Below are positions 1 through 7,670 of a stretch of 12,858 nucleotides of DNA, piece by piece. The notes under the pieces were generated by a model. That model did no database searches, was not told where the DNA came from, and saw nothing but the letters and a program-made list of their open reading frames with translations. Every line of letters begins with the position of its first letter. Positions within the stretch are counted from its first letter, which is position 1. The stretch is from assembly GCA_910588465.1 (NCBI GenBank), contig CAJUOP010000001.1, forward strand, positions 180,486-193,343. Reading direction: 5' to 3'. The stretch comes from an uncultured Christensenellaceae bacterium. Lineage in GTDB: Bacteria > Bacillota > Clostridia > Christensenellales > Borkfalkiaceae. The position numbers were made by a program, and so were the translations under genes.

Positions 1-1633
1 CCGAGACCGCGTCCGAAAAATCGGCGAGCGGAACGCCCGTATCCGTCTTAAAATCGGTGTTCTTTAAAATAATCCTCTTCCACGTTCCGCCGCCCTGCAC
101 GTCGACGTCGGCATAATAGCCCGTTTTTTCCTCTCCGTCGCAGAAGAACACCACCTTGATATGCGCGTCCTCCTCGCAGAATGCGTGAAAGCCGAGCGAA
201 GCCCCCTCGGGCGCGGAATAGCGCTGGTCGCCAACGCGGTAGGAGATGAGCCCCCCCGCCGAGGTGATGCCCGTAATGCCGCCGTAGCCCGCGGCGAGCT
301 CCAACGCGTCGCCCTCCTCCATGGGCACGAAGCAGTCCGCAACCGCCTGCGTGCGGTTACGGTAGGCGATGAACCCGTTCAGTCCGTCCGCCGAGGAATA
401 GATCACGCGCGACTTGGGCGCGGTGCTCGCGTATTTTTTCGAGAAATTGAACTCGATGATTTTGGAGGTCACGCTGAAATCGTTGCTGTAACGGACGAAG
501 GTATACAGCAGCAGCCTTTGCGTACCCTCGTAGGGAATCAGTGGGATCTGCGCGGAATTCTCGAAGATATGCTCGTTCGAGGCGAGCACGCGCGTCCAGT
601 CGCGGGCGCGGAAATCGTCCACCTTTTCGGTAAAGAAATAGCCGCATTCCTCGATCTCGCCCGCGGGATCGAAGTTCGCCTGTACGTACAGCTTGCCGTC
701 CTTGCTCTCCTCCACGGAGCAGGTGATGGGCGCGCTCAGATATACGGTGCGCTTTTTTAAAAACTTATCGAGGAACAAATTAATGTCCCCCTGCGAGTGC
801 CGCCCCACCAGCCCGTTGCCGTGCGAGGAAAAGAGCATCGCCTTTTCCACCTTGGGATTGATCTGCTGGAAGGTATCGTACACGCGGTCGTAATTATACT
901 TTTTATCGTTGATCGCCGTAACAAAGAGCACGGGGCACTTTACGTAGGGCGCGTAGCTCTGCGAGTCGATCCCCGCGATAAAGCGGTGGCGCTCTTCGTC
1001 GAAAATGCGCTGTCGGTCCACCGTAAACTTGTCGATCCCGCGGTAGGCGAGCCACCCGCCCGCGCACACAGAAATCATGCACGCGATGGGCGCGTACGGC
1101 GCGATTTTAAACAGAATCTCTCCGCCCGCGCGCAGCCCGATCGCCCCCGCGCGCGTCACCTCGGGGCGCTCTGCAAGGTATCTCGCGGCATAGCGCGCAA
1201 CGCCCGCCCACTCGTACCAGCTCGTCTCCCTTGCGGTGGGCTCGGCATAGTCCATCGCCCTGCCCGCGCGCACGTAGTTCGCATAGTCGATATCGGCGGG
1301 ATAACGGGTGTAGTGCTCTGCGCCGTTCTCGCCCGAGTAGTCCACGCAGAGCACGCCGTAGCCGCGCTTTAAAAAGCGGCGGACAAACTTCATATCCGCG
1401 ACCATGCCCGCCTCGAACAGGATCATCACCGCGGGAAACTCCTCTTCCCCCGCGGGAAAGACGTATTGCGCATAAATTTTCACGCGCCCCTTTTCCGTCT
1501 GTCTGCCGTAAAAATACACGTCGCGGAAAACGATCCCGTCCTCCTCGCGCTCGGAGATCGTCTCCTCGTTTAAGGGAAGCGTGGCGTCAAAATCCTTCCA
1601 TAACGTTACGGGGGTTAAAATCATGTTCGCCAA
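1..1633 (-). CDS. Alpha/beta-hydrolase-fold protein with Arg in place of the nucleophile, partial at C-terminus
   Basis: The reading frame is open to the left window edge, so the C-terminus is missing; 544 residues are visible. Residues about 1-300 look like an alpha/beta-hydrolase of the acetylxylan-esterase/dienelactone-hydrolase type: strands with VMILFEAG and GVLCVDYSG, then the elbow GAIGLRAGG, an acid candidate D243 (TAINDKK) and His candidates H271 and H279. The elbow residue that should be Ser, Cys or Asp is Arg168 (CGC, 1130-1132), so ordinary esterase chemistry is doubtful. Residues about 300-430 and 440-544 look like two beta-rich domains; the last (GTWKRIILKNTDF) resembles galactose-binding or CBM-like jelly rolls, which is inference. 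There is no signal peptide, so it is probably cytoplasmic. TTG at 1633 is chosen because GAGGT lies 7 bases upstream; ATG at 1624 is the alternative. It is the third gene of the sbcDC operon. The substrate is unknown. Confidence 0.75.
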   Translation of the reverse strand, partial: MANMILTPVTLWKDFDATLPLNEETISEREEDGIVFRDVYFYGRQTEKGRVKIYAQYVFPAGEEEFPAVMILFEAGMVADMKFVRRFLKRGYGVLCVDYSGENGAEHYTRYPADIDYANYVRAGRAMDYAEPTARETSWYEWAGVARYAARYLAERPEVTRAGAIGLRAGGEILFKIAPYAPIACMISVCAGGWLAYRGIDKFTVDRQRIFDEERHRFIAGIDSQSYAPYVKCPVLFVTAINDKKYNYDRVYDTFQQINPKVEKAMLFSSHGNGLVGRHSQGDINLFLDKFLKKRTVYLSAPITCSVEESKDGKLYVQANFDPAGEIEECGYFFTEKVDDFRARDWTRVLASNEHIFENSAQIPLIPYEGTQRLLLYTFVRYSNDFSVTSKIIEFNFSKKYASTAPKSRVIYSSADGLNGFIAYRNRTQAVADCFVPMEEGDALELAAGYGGITGITSAGGLISYRVGDQRYSAPEGASLGFHAFCEEDAHIKVVFFCDGEEKTGYYADVDVQGGGTWKRIILKNTDFKTDTGVPLADFSDAVS

Positions 1634-1640
1634 AATACAT

Positions 1641-1650
1641 ACCTCACTCT
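1641..1650 (-). promoter_or_regulatory. Ribosome binding site of the hydrolase gene, overlapping the sbcC stop
   Basis: On the minus strand the sequence AGAGTGAGGT contains the sbcC TGA stop (1646-1644) and a GAGGT Shine-Dalgarno. GAGGT is 7 bases from TTG at 1633 but 16 from ATG at 1624, which favours TTG as the start. The arrangement predicts translational coupling from sbcC. Confidence 0.55.
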
Positions 1651-4217
1651 GTTTCTATTTGCGATCCGCGGCTCTCGGTCGCCTTGCGCACCAAAAGCTT
1701 GCGGTCGATCCTGTGTTTTAATTCCTCCACGTGGGAAATGATCCCGATAGAGAAGTGCTCGCCCTTCAACTTTTCCAGACTGTTCATCACGGTATCCACG
1801 AGCCGCTCGTCCAGCGTGCCGAAGCCCTCGTCCAGAAAAAAGAACTCGATGGGACGGAGCGAGCGGGCGCAGATCTCCTGCGAGAGCGCCAGCGCGAGGG
1901 AGAGCGAAACCAAAAACGTCTCCCCGCCCGAAAGGGTGTAAACTCCCCTCAGCCGACCGCCGTTATAGTTGTCGCCCACAAAAAAGCCCCTGTCGTAGCG
2001 CAGAAAATATCTGCCGTCCGTCAAAGAGAGCAGCCGCACGCTCGCGTTCAGCGCTACCGTCTGCAAGTGCTCCTCCGCCACGAATTCCATAAATTTATTG
2101 CCGTCGAGCAGCTTTTTCAGCCGCTCGTAGAGGGTCGCCTCCCGCTCCGCCTCGCGCGATTGCGCTTCGAGCGCGCGCTTTTCGTCAAGCGCCCTTTCTC
2201 CGCGCGTCAGCTCGTCCCGCTTTAACGCGAGCGCGCCGTGCAGCTCCGTGCAATGCTCCTCGCACTCCTTCAGCCGCGCGCGCAGCGCGGCAAGCCCCTC
2301 GGGCTCCTCCGCGGGCAACTCGCCCAGCGCCTGCAAGCGCGCGTTTACCGAAACGGTTTCCTCTTTGTAGGCGTTCAGCTTCTCCCGCGCTCTGCCCGCG
2401 TCGCCGTACTTTACAACCAGCCGCGCCGCCTCCTCCGCGCCCGAAAACTCTCCCGCGCGCAGCCGCTCCTGCAGCCGCTCCTCGGCAGCCTGCGCCGTCT
2501 GCGCAAGATTCTGTCCGCGCTCTTTGGCGGCGGCAAGCTCCTCGCCCGATTTGGCGTGGACCTCCCGCGCCCGTTCCGCCGCGGCGCTCTTTTCCGCCTT
2601 TTCGCGCTTGATGCGCGCCAGCTCCCGCTCGGTCTCCGAAAGCGGCGGCAACGGCGTTTCCTCCCCCAAGCCTTCCAGCTCCTTCTTTATCTGACCGCCC
2701 TGCGTCTCCAACAACTGCAGCCGCTCGCAGTGCACCTTATAGCCCGAATTGCGTTTTTCCAGATCGAGCAGCCGCTTTTGCGCCGCCGCCCGCGCCCGCT
2801 CGCGCGCCTCGAAATCCGCCTTGATCTGCGCGAAATCCGCTTCGTCGCCCGTTGCGAGCGCGCCGTATTTTTGAATGAGCGGACGGGTATCCGCTTCGAT
2901 TTGCGCGTGCTTTTCCGTCAGAGAGACGAGCTCGCCCCGAAACTCCGCGTATTCTCCGCGGAAGAGCGAAGCCTTCCCGATCCGCTCGGTATACGCCGCC
3001 AGATCGCCCTCGCCGAGCGCAAGCAGCTCCCGCTCGATCGCCTCCCGCTCCGCCTCGTAGGAAAACCCGCGGAAATTTTCCGTTTCCTGCGCGAAGTCCG
3101 CGCGAATCTCCCGCAGTCTCGCTTCGAGAGAGCTCCTCCGCTTCTTTTTCTCCTCCGCCGCCGCGGAAGCCGCCCGCAACTCGGTAAGCCGTACGATCTC
3201 CGCCTCCGCCCTTTCCGCATCGTATCCGAGCGCTTCTTTCAGCTCCGCCGCCGTGCTCTCCGCCCTCCGCTGCGCAGCCGCGTACGTTCTGCGGGCAAGC
3301 TCCAACGCCTCGCGCGCCCTTGTGTGTTCCTTCTCCGCCTGCACGACGGCGGCGGCGCCGTCCAACCGCGAGAGCTCCCGCTCTAACCTCTCCGCTTCTT
3401 CCCGCTGCGCGTTCAACTGCTCCCGCCTTGCGTTCAGCCGTTTGGCTTCCTCCCGCTTTTTCTCCGCCTCCGCGGCGAGCCGCTCCCGTTCGCGCAAGAC
3501 GTCCAGCGCCGCCCTTTGCTCCGTCTCTTCCTTGCCCAAGCGGACGATCTCCTCTTGCAGCGCCCCGTTGCGCTCCTTGGAAACCTCCGCGTACATTCCC
3601 AGCTTGGCGGCGACGATCTCCGCCGACTTTTTAGCCGAAGAGTACCGCTCGCCCGCGCGCTTGGACAGCGCGGCGCCGTACCGTTCGAGGTCGAACAGCC
3701 GCGACACGATGCGCAGCCGCTCGGAGGGCGTGGACTTTACGAACTGCGCGAATTCGCCCTGCGGCAGCGCGATGCACTTTTCGAAGTCGCTCTGTTCCAG
3801 CCCGATCAGGTTTTCCAAAAATATTTTACAGTCGCGCACGCCCTCGGCGATCGCAAGCTGCGCGCCGTCCGGCCTTATCTCGAACACCTTCACGTTGTGC
3901 GCGCCCGAGCTCCTGCGCCTGATCTCCCGCTCCACGCGGAACGTCTTACGCCCGTCGAAGTCGAGCTCGAACGTGAAATGCACGTACGCCCTGTCGCATT
4001 TATAATTGATAAAGTCCGCGAGCCCCGCCGTCTTGGAGCTCAGCCGCGTAACGTCGCCGTAGAGCGCGAAGCAGATACAGTCCAAAACGGTGCTCTTGCC
4101 CGAGCCCGTATCGCCGAAAATGCCGAACAAACCGAATTCGAGCAGGGAGCGGAAATCTATTTCGGCGCGCTCGGAAAAGGAGTTTATGCCGCAAAATTCC
4201 AGATGAACGGGTTTCAT
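1644..4217 (-). CDS. sbcC: SbcC, exonuclease subunit (Rad50-like ATPase)
   Basis: The protein has 857 residues. It is the SMC/Rad50-like ATPase of the SbcCD complex, which with the SbcD nuclease opens hairpins and trims blocked DNA ends in the cytoplasm. Visible parts in order are Walker A GDTGSGKS (residues 35-42), the Q-loop region near ALPQGEFAQF, a very long Glu/Arg/Ala-rich coiled coil (about 190-690), ABC signature LSGGE (762-766), Walker B with FFFLDEG (D796, E797) and switch histidine H829 (IISHVEE). Start ATG 4217 overlaps the sbcD stop as ATGA and has GGGAGGG just upstream; a 99-codon upstream extension would lie inside sbcD and is not used. It is shorter than many SbcC proteins (about 1000-1130). 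I find no CxxC zinc hook at the coiled-coil apex: the likely turn near residue 518 reads EETPLPPLSE, and the only Cys pair (CEEHC, about 652) lies in the descending helix. Confidence 0.95.
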   Translation of the reverse strand: MKPVHLEFCGINSFSERAEIDFRSLLEFGLFGIFGDTGSGKSTVLDCICFALYGDVTRLSSKTAGLADFINYKCDRAYVHFTFELDFDGRKTFRVEREIRRRSSGAHNVKVFEIRPDGAQLAIAEGVRDCKIFLENLIGLEQSDFEKCIALPQGEFAQFVKSTPSERLRIVSRLFDLERYGAALSKRAGERYSSAKKSAEIVAAKLGMYAEVSKERNGALQEEIVRLGKEETEQRAALDVLRERERLAAEAEKKREEAKRLNARREQLNAQREEAERLERELSRLDGAAAVVQAEKEHTRAREALELARRTYAAAQRRAESTAAELKEALGYDAERAEAEIVRLTELRAASAAAEEKKKRRSSLEARLREIRADFAQETENFRGFSYEAEREAIERELLALGEGDLAAYTERIGKASLFRGEYAEFRGELVSLTEKHAQIEADTRPLIQKYGALATGDEADFAQIKADFEARERARAAAQKRLLDLEKRNSGYKVHCERLQLLETQGGQIKKELEGLGEETPLPPLSETERELARIKREKAEKSAAAERAREVHAKSGEELAAAKERGQNLAQTAQAAEERLQERLRAGEFSGAEEAARLVVKYGDAGRAREKLNAYKEETVSVNARLQALGELPAEEPEGLAALRARLKECEEHCTELHGALALKRDELTRGERALDEKRALEAQSREAEREATLYERLKKLLDGNKFMEFVAEEHLQTVALNASVRLLSLTDGRYFLRYDRGFFVGDNYNGGRLRGVYTLSGGETFLVSLSLALALSQEICARSLRPIEFFFLDEGFGTLDERLVDTVMNSLEKLKGEHFSIGIISHVEELKHRIDRKLLVRKATESRGSQIETE

Positions 4218-5362
4218 GCGCCCTCCCCCAACAGCATTAAAAACGCCGTTTTCAATTCTTCCGCGGGCGGTTCCCCGTAGAGGGAGCGATAGTATTCCCC
4301 GAACAGCTCTTCCTCGCTCATGCGGCTGCGCCCTACGGGCACGGCGGTCGTCTCCGCCGTTACCTGCGTGATCAGGGAGATCAGCCCCTCGTTCGCGCCC
4401 TTTAACGCCTCCGTCTCCGCCGAGGCGAGCGGCGCCGAAAGGTGCAGCGTGAGTTCGATATAGCAATCGGGATATTGCGGCAGAAGGCGCAGCGCCTGCT
4501 CCGCTCCGTTGCATTCCAGCCGCACGAGCCGCTTGCCCGCCGTAAGCGGAATCTCCTTTAAAACCTCCGTTTCCGTTCCCCGCGTGCGCAGCAAAACCAC
4601 GCTCTTTTCCGTGTTCGCCTCATCGAAGGCGTATTGCAGAATCGAGCCGCTGTAACGCACGTTGTTTTTAAATATTTGCCTGCGGTGCAGATGTCCGAGG
4701 GCGGTATAACCCCGCCGAAAGCATTCGAGCGGCACCGCGCGCGCTCCGCCCAACTCGATCCCGCGCTCGCTCTCGCCCGACTTTCCGCCCGCCGCGAACA
4801 GGTGCGAAAGCAGAATATACGGCATATCGCCGCGGAAGCCCTCCTCCCCGCGCGCGATCCAGCGCTCGATCTTATCGGGGAAACTCTCCTCCGTCCGCTC
4901 CTCGCGGAAGCGCGCCTCGTTGGGATAGGGCAGCGCGTTCACGTAAACCTTCTCCCCCGCCTCGTTTGCGAACACGGCGTAATAGTCGCCCGCTTCCACG
5001 GCGCAAACGCCCCGCCCGCCCAGCGGGATCTTTTTGGGCGTATTGCAAAACAGATACACGCCCGCCTCGCCCAAAAAGGGCGCGGCGGCGGAAAGGCGCA
5101 CGCCGTCGTCGTGATTTCCGCTGACGATCGCCACCGCCCTGCGCTCCCCCGCTATCTTTTTTACAGCGCGGAAAAAGAGCTCCTCCGCCTCCGCGGACGG
5201 AAGATAGGTGTCGAACACGTCCCCCGCAACCAAAACGAGGTCGACCTGTTCGCTCTCGCAAATGCGGGCGATTTCGTCTAAAACGGCTTCCTGCTCGGCA
5301 AGGCGCTCCCTGCCCATCAGCCGTTTTCCGATATGCCAGTCGGAAGTGTGTAAAATATTCAT
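4214..5362 (-). CDS. sbcD: SbcD, exonuclease subunit (Mre11-like phosphoesterase)
   Basis: The protein has 382 residues. It is the Mn-dependent calcineurin-like nuclease partner of SbcC, cutting DNA ends and hairpins. Metal-site motifs are visible in order: D8-W-H10 (HTSDWHIG), GD48VFD, GNH84D, then H in LLSHLF and the GHLH motif (ALGHLHRR) followed by YSGS. The C-terminal third (about 265-382) fits the SbcD capping and SbcC-binding region. Start ATG 5362 opens directly with the conserved MNILHTSDWH; a 16-codon extension to 5410 is possible in frame but has no family support and would run into the promoter of the opposite gene. The ribosome site is weak (A-rich sequence only). It is first in the operon sbcD-sbcC-hydrolase, with a 4-base ATGA overlap to sbcC, and is driven by the minus-strand promoter at 5434-5462. 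Confidence 0.95.
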   Translation of the reverse strand: MNILHTSDWHIGKRLMGRERLAEQEAVLDEIARICESEQVDLVLVAGDVFDTYLPSAEAEELFFRAVKKIAGERRAVAIVSGNHDDGVRLSAAAPFLGEAGVYLFCNTPKKIPLGGRGVCAVEAGDYYAVFANEAGEKVYVNALPYPNEARFREERTEESFPDKIERWIARGEEGFRGDMPYILLSHLFAAGGKSGESERGIELGGARAVPLECFRRGYTALGHLHRRQIFKNNVRYSGSILQYAFDEANTEKSVVLLRTRGTETEVLKEIPLTAGKRLVRLECNGAEQALRLLPQYPDCYIELTLHLSAPLASAETEALKGANEGLISLITQVTAETTAVPVGRSRMSEEELFGEYYRSLYGEPPAEELKTAFLMLLGEGA

Positions 5363-5404
5363 AAAATCAAATTTCTGAATTTCGTCGACGCACGCGAAAA
5401 GCCA

Positions 5405-5433
5405 TTGCATTTATGCGCCGACTATGATATACT
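5405..5433 (+). promoter_or_regulatory. SigA-type promoter for the DnaD-DnaC fusion gene
   Basis: On the plus strand, -35 TTGCAT (5405-5410), a 17-base spacer and -10 TATACT (5428-5433) predict a start near 5440. This lies downstream of the first in-frame ATG at 5424, which supports translation from ATG 5499 instead. The leader is about 59 bases and carries GGAGGA (5489-5494). Confidence 0.72.
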
Positions 5434-5462
5434 ATTATACAACGGCTTCGAAAAAAAAGCAA
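5434..5462 (-). promoter_or_regulatory. SigA-type promoter for sbcDC
   Basis: On the minus strand, -35 TTGCTT (5462-5457) is followed by a 17-base spacer and a perfect -10 TATAAT (5439-5434). The predicted start is near 5427, giving a leader of about 65 bases to the sbcD ATG at 5362. Its -10 box directly touches the -10 of the plus-strand promoter, so the two should compete for polymerase. Confidence 0.75.
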
Positions 5463-5498
5463 GCGTTACAAGGCAAATTGGCGCGTTCGGAGGAATTT

Positions 5499-7202
5499 AT
5501 GTCTTTCTGTTCTTATTCGGGAGAATTTACGCGGAATATGTTCACCGCCGTAGAGAATCAGTTTATCACCAAATACCTTCCGCAGGCGAACGGCGACGCC
5601 GTGCGCGTCTACCTCTACGGGCTGTATCTGTGCCAGTGCGAAGCCGACTTCGACGCCGAGAGCGTTGCAAAGCTGTTAAAACTCCCCGTTTCCAGGCTGA
5701 CGGAAATTTTCGGCTTTTGGGAGGATTGCGATCTGGTGCACGTGCTCTCTCGCGAGCCTCTCTTCGTACAGTATCTGCCCGTGAACGCCGCCGTCGGCAA
5801 GCCCAAGCCCATCCGCCCCGAAAAGTACGGCGAATTCAACCGCGAGTTTTACAAGCAGCTGCAAAAAGCGGGCAAGGACTTCAAGCCGTACGAAATTCAG
5901 AAGATTCTCGAATTTTTGGAAAATAACCCCATGGAGCAACAGGCGTTTCTGCTCGTTTCCGACTATTGCGTAAAAAAAGACGGCGAAAAGCTGACCGCGT
6001 CGCACATTTTAAACAAGGCGGCAAAGCTGTGTAAAGAGCACAAGTATACATACGAGCAGGTGGAGCAGGAGCTCGCCGACTTCCGCTTTCAGGAGCGCGA
6101 GATGGCGCACCTGTTTCAGCTGCTGGGCATTTACCGCAAGCCGCAGGACGGCGATTACGAATACCTTTCCAAATGGACGGGCGCGGGCATGGAGCTGAAA
6201 GCCGTGTACGCCTGCGCGGAAAGCTTAAAAAAAGGCACGCTCTCCACACTCGACTCGCTCGCGGGCGAGCTGCTCGAAAAAGGGATCCGCGCCGAACGGG
6301 ACGCGCGGGAATATCTCGCCCGCCGCGAGGAGCTCACCTCCGCCGTGTTCGCCGTGGCGCGCAAGCTGGGCGTTAAGGTGCAGAATCCCCGCCCCTATGC
6401 GGACGAATACCTCGAAAAATGGCTGGAACGCGGCTACGAGCCCGAAAGCCTTACCCTGCTCGCCTCGGTGGGATTAAAGCTCGGCTACGGGTTTGCCGAA
6501 ATGGATTCTTTGCTGGACGAGCTGTACGCGGAAGGGATCGTCGAGAGCGGCGGCGTAAAGGAGTACTGCGCCGCGCGGGACGGGCAGCTGAAATTGCTGC
6601 AACAGATCCAGTCCGTATGCGGCGTCGTGAAAAAGACGCAGTCCGCGCTCGACATGATCGCGGCATGGCGGAACTGGAAATTTTCCGACCGCATGATCAT
6701 GGAAGCGGCGAAGCGGAGCGCGAACGCCTCCGCCCCCATCCCCTACATGAACAAGCTTTTATCCGAGTGGAAGCGGCTGGAAATCTCCTCGCCCGAGCAA
6801 ATCCCCGAGCGCGCCGCCCCCGAACGGAACGACTACCGCAAGGAAGCGGCGATCGCCGCGGACAGCCGCACCGAACGCGAGCGGCACTACGCCGAGCTTC
6901 GCCGCGCCGCGCTCGAAAAGGCGGAAAAGGCGGTCGCCCTTGCCGAACGGGACGAGGAATACCGCACCTCCTCCGCCGCGCTGCGCAGGGGCGAGATAGA
7001 GCTGGCGAAAGCGGAGATCTTTTCGCCCGAGAACCTCCCCGCCATTCGGGAAAGCGTCGCCGCCGCAAAGCGGGCGCAGGCAGCGGCGTTAAAGCGCATG
7101 AACCTTACCGAGCAAGACCTGCAACCCGTGTTCTCCTGCAAGCGCTGTTCGGACACGGGATTTTTGCCAGACGGCAGAATGTGCGACTGTTTTCGGGGTT
7201 AA
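5499..7202 (+). CDS. DnaD/DnaB-like primosome protein fused to a DnaC/DnaI N-terminal zinc domain, no AAA+ domain
   Basis: The protein has 567 residues. Residues about 1-100 look like the N-terminal domain of DnaD/DnaB replication proteins, and about 125-195 like a first DnaD-type helical repeat. About 340-428 is a clear DnaD C-terminal domain ending in the signature YxxxxxxxW (Y416 to W424, YMNKLLSEW). After a short linker, about 450-567 matches in pattern the N-terminal domain of clostridial DnaC (DnaI-like) helicase loaders: two helices (HYAELRRAALEKAEK and onward) and a zinc site C547-x2-C550-x11-C562-x-C564 containing CSDTG. In ordinary DnaC the AAA+ ATPase would follow here; instead the gene stops and a terminator follows 40 bases later. 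DnaD/DnaB proteins remodel DNA at origins and restart sites, and the loader N-domain binds the replicative helicase, so a helicase-recruiting adaptor is inferred. Start ATG 5499 has GGAGGA 4 bases upstream; ATG 5424 precedes the predicted transcription start and is rejected. Confidence 0.85.
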   Translation: MSFCSYSGEFTRNMFTAVENQFITKYLPQANGDAVRVYLYGLYLCQCEADFDAESVAKLLKLPVSRLTEIFGFWEDCDLVHVLSREPLFVQYLPVNAAVGKPKPIRPEKYGEFNREFYKQLQKAGKDFKPYEIQKILEFLENNPMEQQAFLLVSDYCVKKDGEKLTASHILNKAAKLCKEHKYTYEQVEQELADFRFQEREMAHLFQLLGIYRKPQDGDYEYLSKWTGAGMELKAVYACAESLKKGTLSTLDSLAGELLEKGIRAERDAREYLARREELTSAVFAVARKLGVKVQNPRPYADEYLEKWLERGYEPESLTLLASVGLKLGYGFAEMDSLLDELYAEGIVESGGVKEYCAARDGQLKLLQQIQSVCGVVKKTQSALDMIAAWRNWKFSDRMIMEAAKRSANASAPIPYMNKLLSEWKRLEISSPEQIPERAAPERNDYRKEAAIAADSRTERERHYAELRRAALEKAEKAVALAERDEEYRTSSAALRRGEIELAKAEIFSPENLPAIRESVAAAKRAQAAALKRMNLTEQDLQPVFSCKRCSDTGFLPDGRMCDCFRG

Positions 7203-7241
7203 TTAGGCAATTATGCCACGCATAGTACTTTGTAAACAAAT

Positions 7242-7279
7242 AAAAACAGGGAAAAACCGACGGTTTTTCCCTGTTTTTT
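7242..7279. terminator. Two-way intrinsic terminator between the DnaD-DnaC fusion gene and ylmC/ymxH
   Basis: A perfect 17-base-pair stem (7242-7258 with 7262-7278) has a 3-base loop GAC at 7259-7261. The stem core is CAGGGAAAAACC. T-rich ends on both strands let it end the plus-strand fusion gene (stop 7202) and the minus-strand ylmC/ymxH gene (stop 7281). Confidence 0.92.
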
Positions 7280-7280
7280 G

Positions 7281-7631
7281 TTATTCGTATTCGCCGTAAT
7301 CGCGCCGATCGGCGGGCGGGCGGCGGGGCGGCGGCTCCTCTGCGGGAGGCTGATAGTCGCTCCCCCATTTGCTTCCGCCCTTCTTTTTTTCGGGCTTGGG
7401 CGCGGAACGAATGTCCACCAGCACCACGTCGATCCCGATTTTACTGATATTTTTCAAATCGATAAACAGATCGCCTTTGCCGAAGCGGAAGCCCCTGCCG
7501 CCCGGCGCAACGATGCCCTGCACCCTCCCTTCAGGATAGGTAAACACGACGTCGCAGACCTTTCCCAGCCGTTTGCCGTCGCACAGGTTAATAACTTCTT
7601 TGCATTTTAATTCGGTGTAACTCGTTTCCAC
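7281..7631 (-). CDS. YlmC/YmxH-family PRC-barrel protein
   Basis: The protein has 116 residues. Residues about 5-80 form a PRC-barrel of the YlmC/YmxH sporulation family: ELKCKEVINLCDGKRLG near the N-terminus, then GRVQGIVAPG and the end of the barrel at IGIDVVLVDI. The tail (about 82-116) is Lys/Pro/Arg-rich and probably disordered. The molecular function of the family is not established; its genes usually sit next to sigE/sigG in spore-formers, as here, 39 bases after sigG. The start is GTG at 7631, the only start that keeps the family N-terminus; its ribosome site is poor. It is probably co-transcribed with sigG and ends at the terminator at 7242-7279. Confidence 0.85.
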   Translation of the reverse strand: METSYTELKCKEVINLCDGKRLGKVCDVVFTYPEGRVQGIVAPGGRGFRFGKGDLFIDLKNISKIGIDVVLVDIRSAPKPEKKKGGSKWGSDYQPPAEEPPPRRPPADRRDYGEYE

Positions 7632-7670
7632 ATTCCATTATATGCAAGGGTGCGCCGAAAGTTTCTTGGT

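Noticed and set aside
2238..3386. Long plus-strand open frame (382 codons) opposite sbcC, and similar ones at 161-760, 797-1372 and 3516-4280
   Set aside because: These are antisense shadows of sbcC and the hydrolase gene caused by high GC and Arg/Leu/Glu-rich codons; they are not supported by motifs or ribosome sites.
4218..4514. 99-codon N-terminal extension of sbcC
   Set aside because: It lies wholly within sbcD, is out of family length at the N-terminus, and the ATGA overlap with MKPVHLEFCG fits the SbcC start.
5363..5410. 16-codon upstream extension of sbcD
   Set aside because: The family starts at MNILHTSDWH; the extension covers the leader and the opposite promoter.
5424..5498. In-frame upstream ATG at 5424 extending the DnaD-DnaC fusion by 25 residues
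   Set aside because: It lies inside the promoter -10 region, before the predicted transcription start; ATG 5499 has a GGAGGA ribosome site at ideal spacing.
7637..7642. Perfect minus-strand TATAAT just before the ylmC/ymxH GTG
   Set aside because: No -35 at proper spacing, and the start would fall on the initiation codon; I prefer co-transcription with sigG. A leaderless start cannot be excluded.
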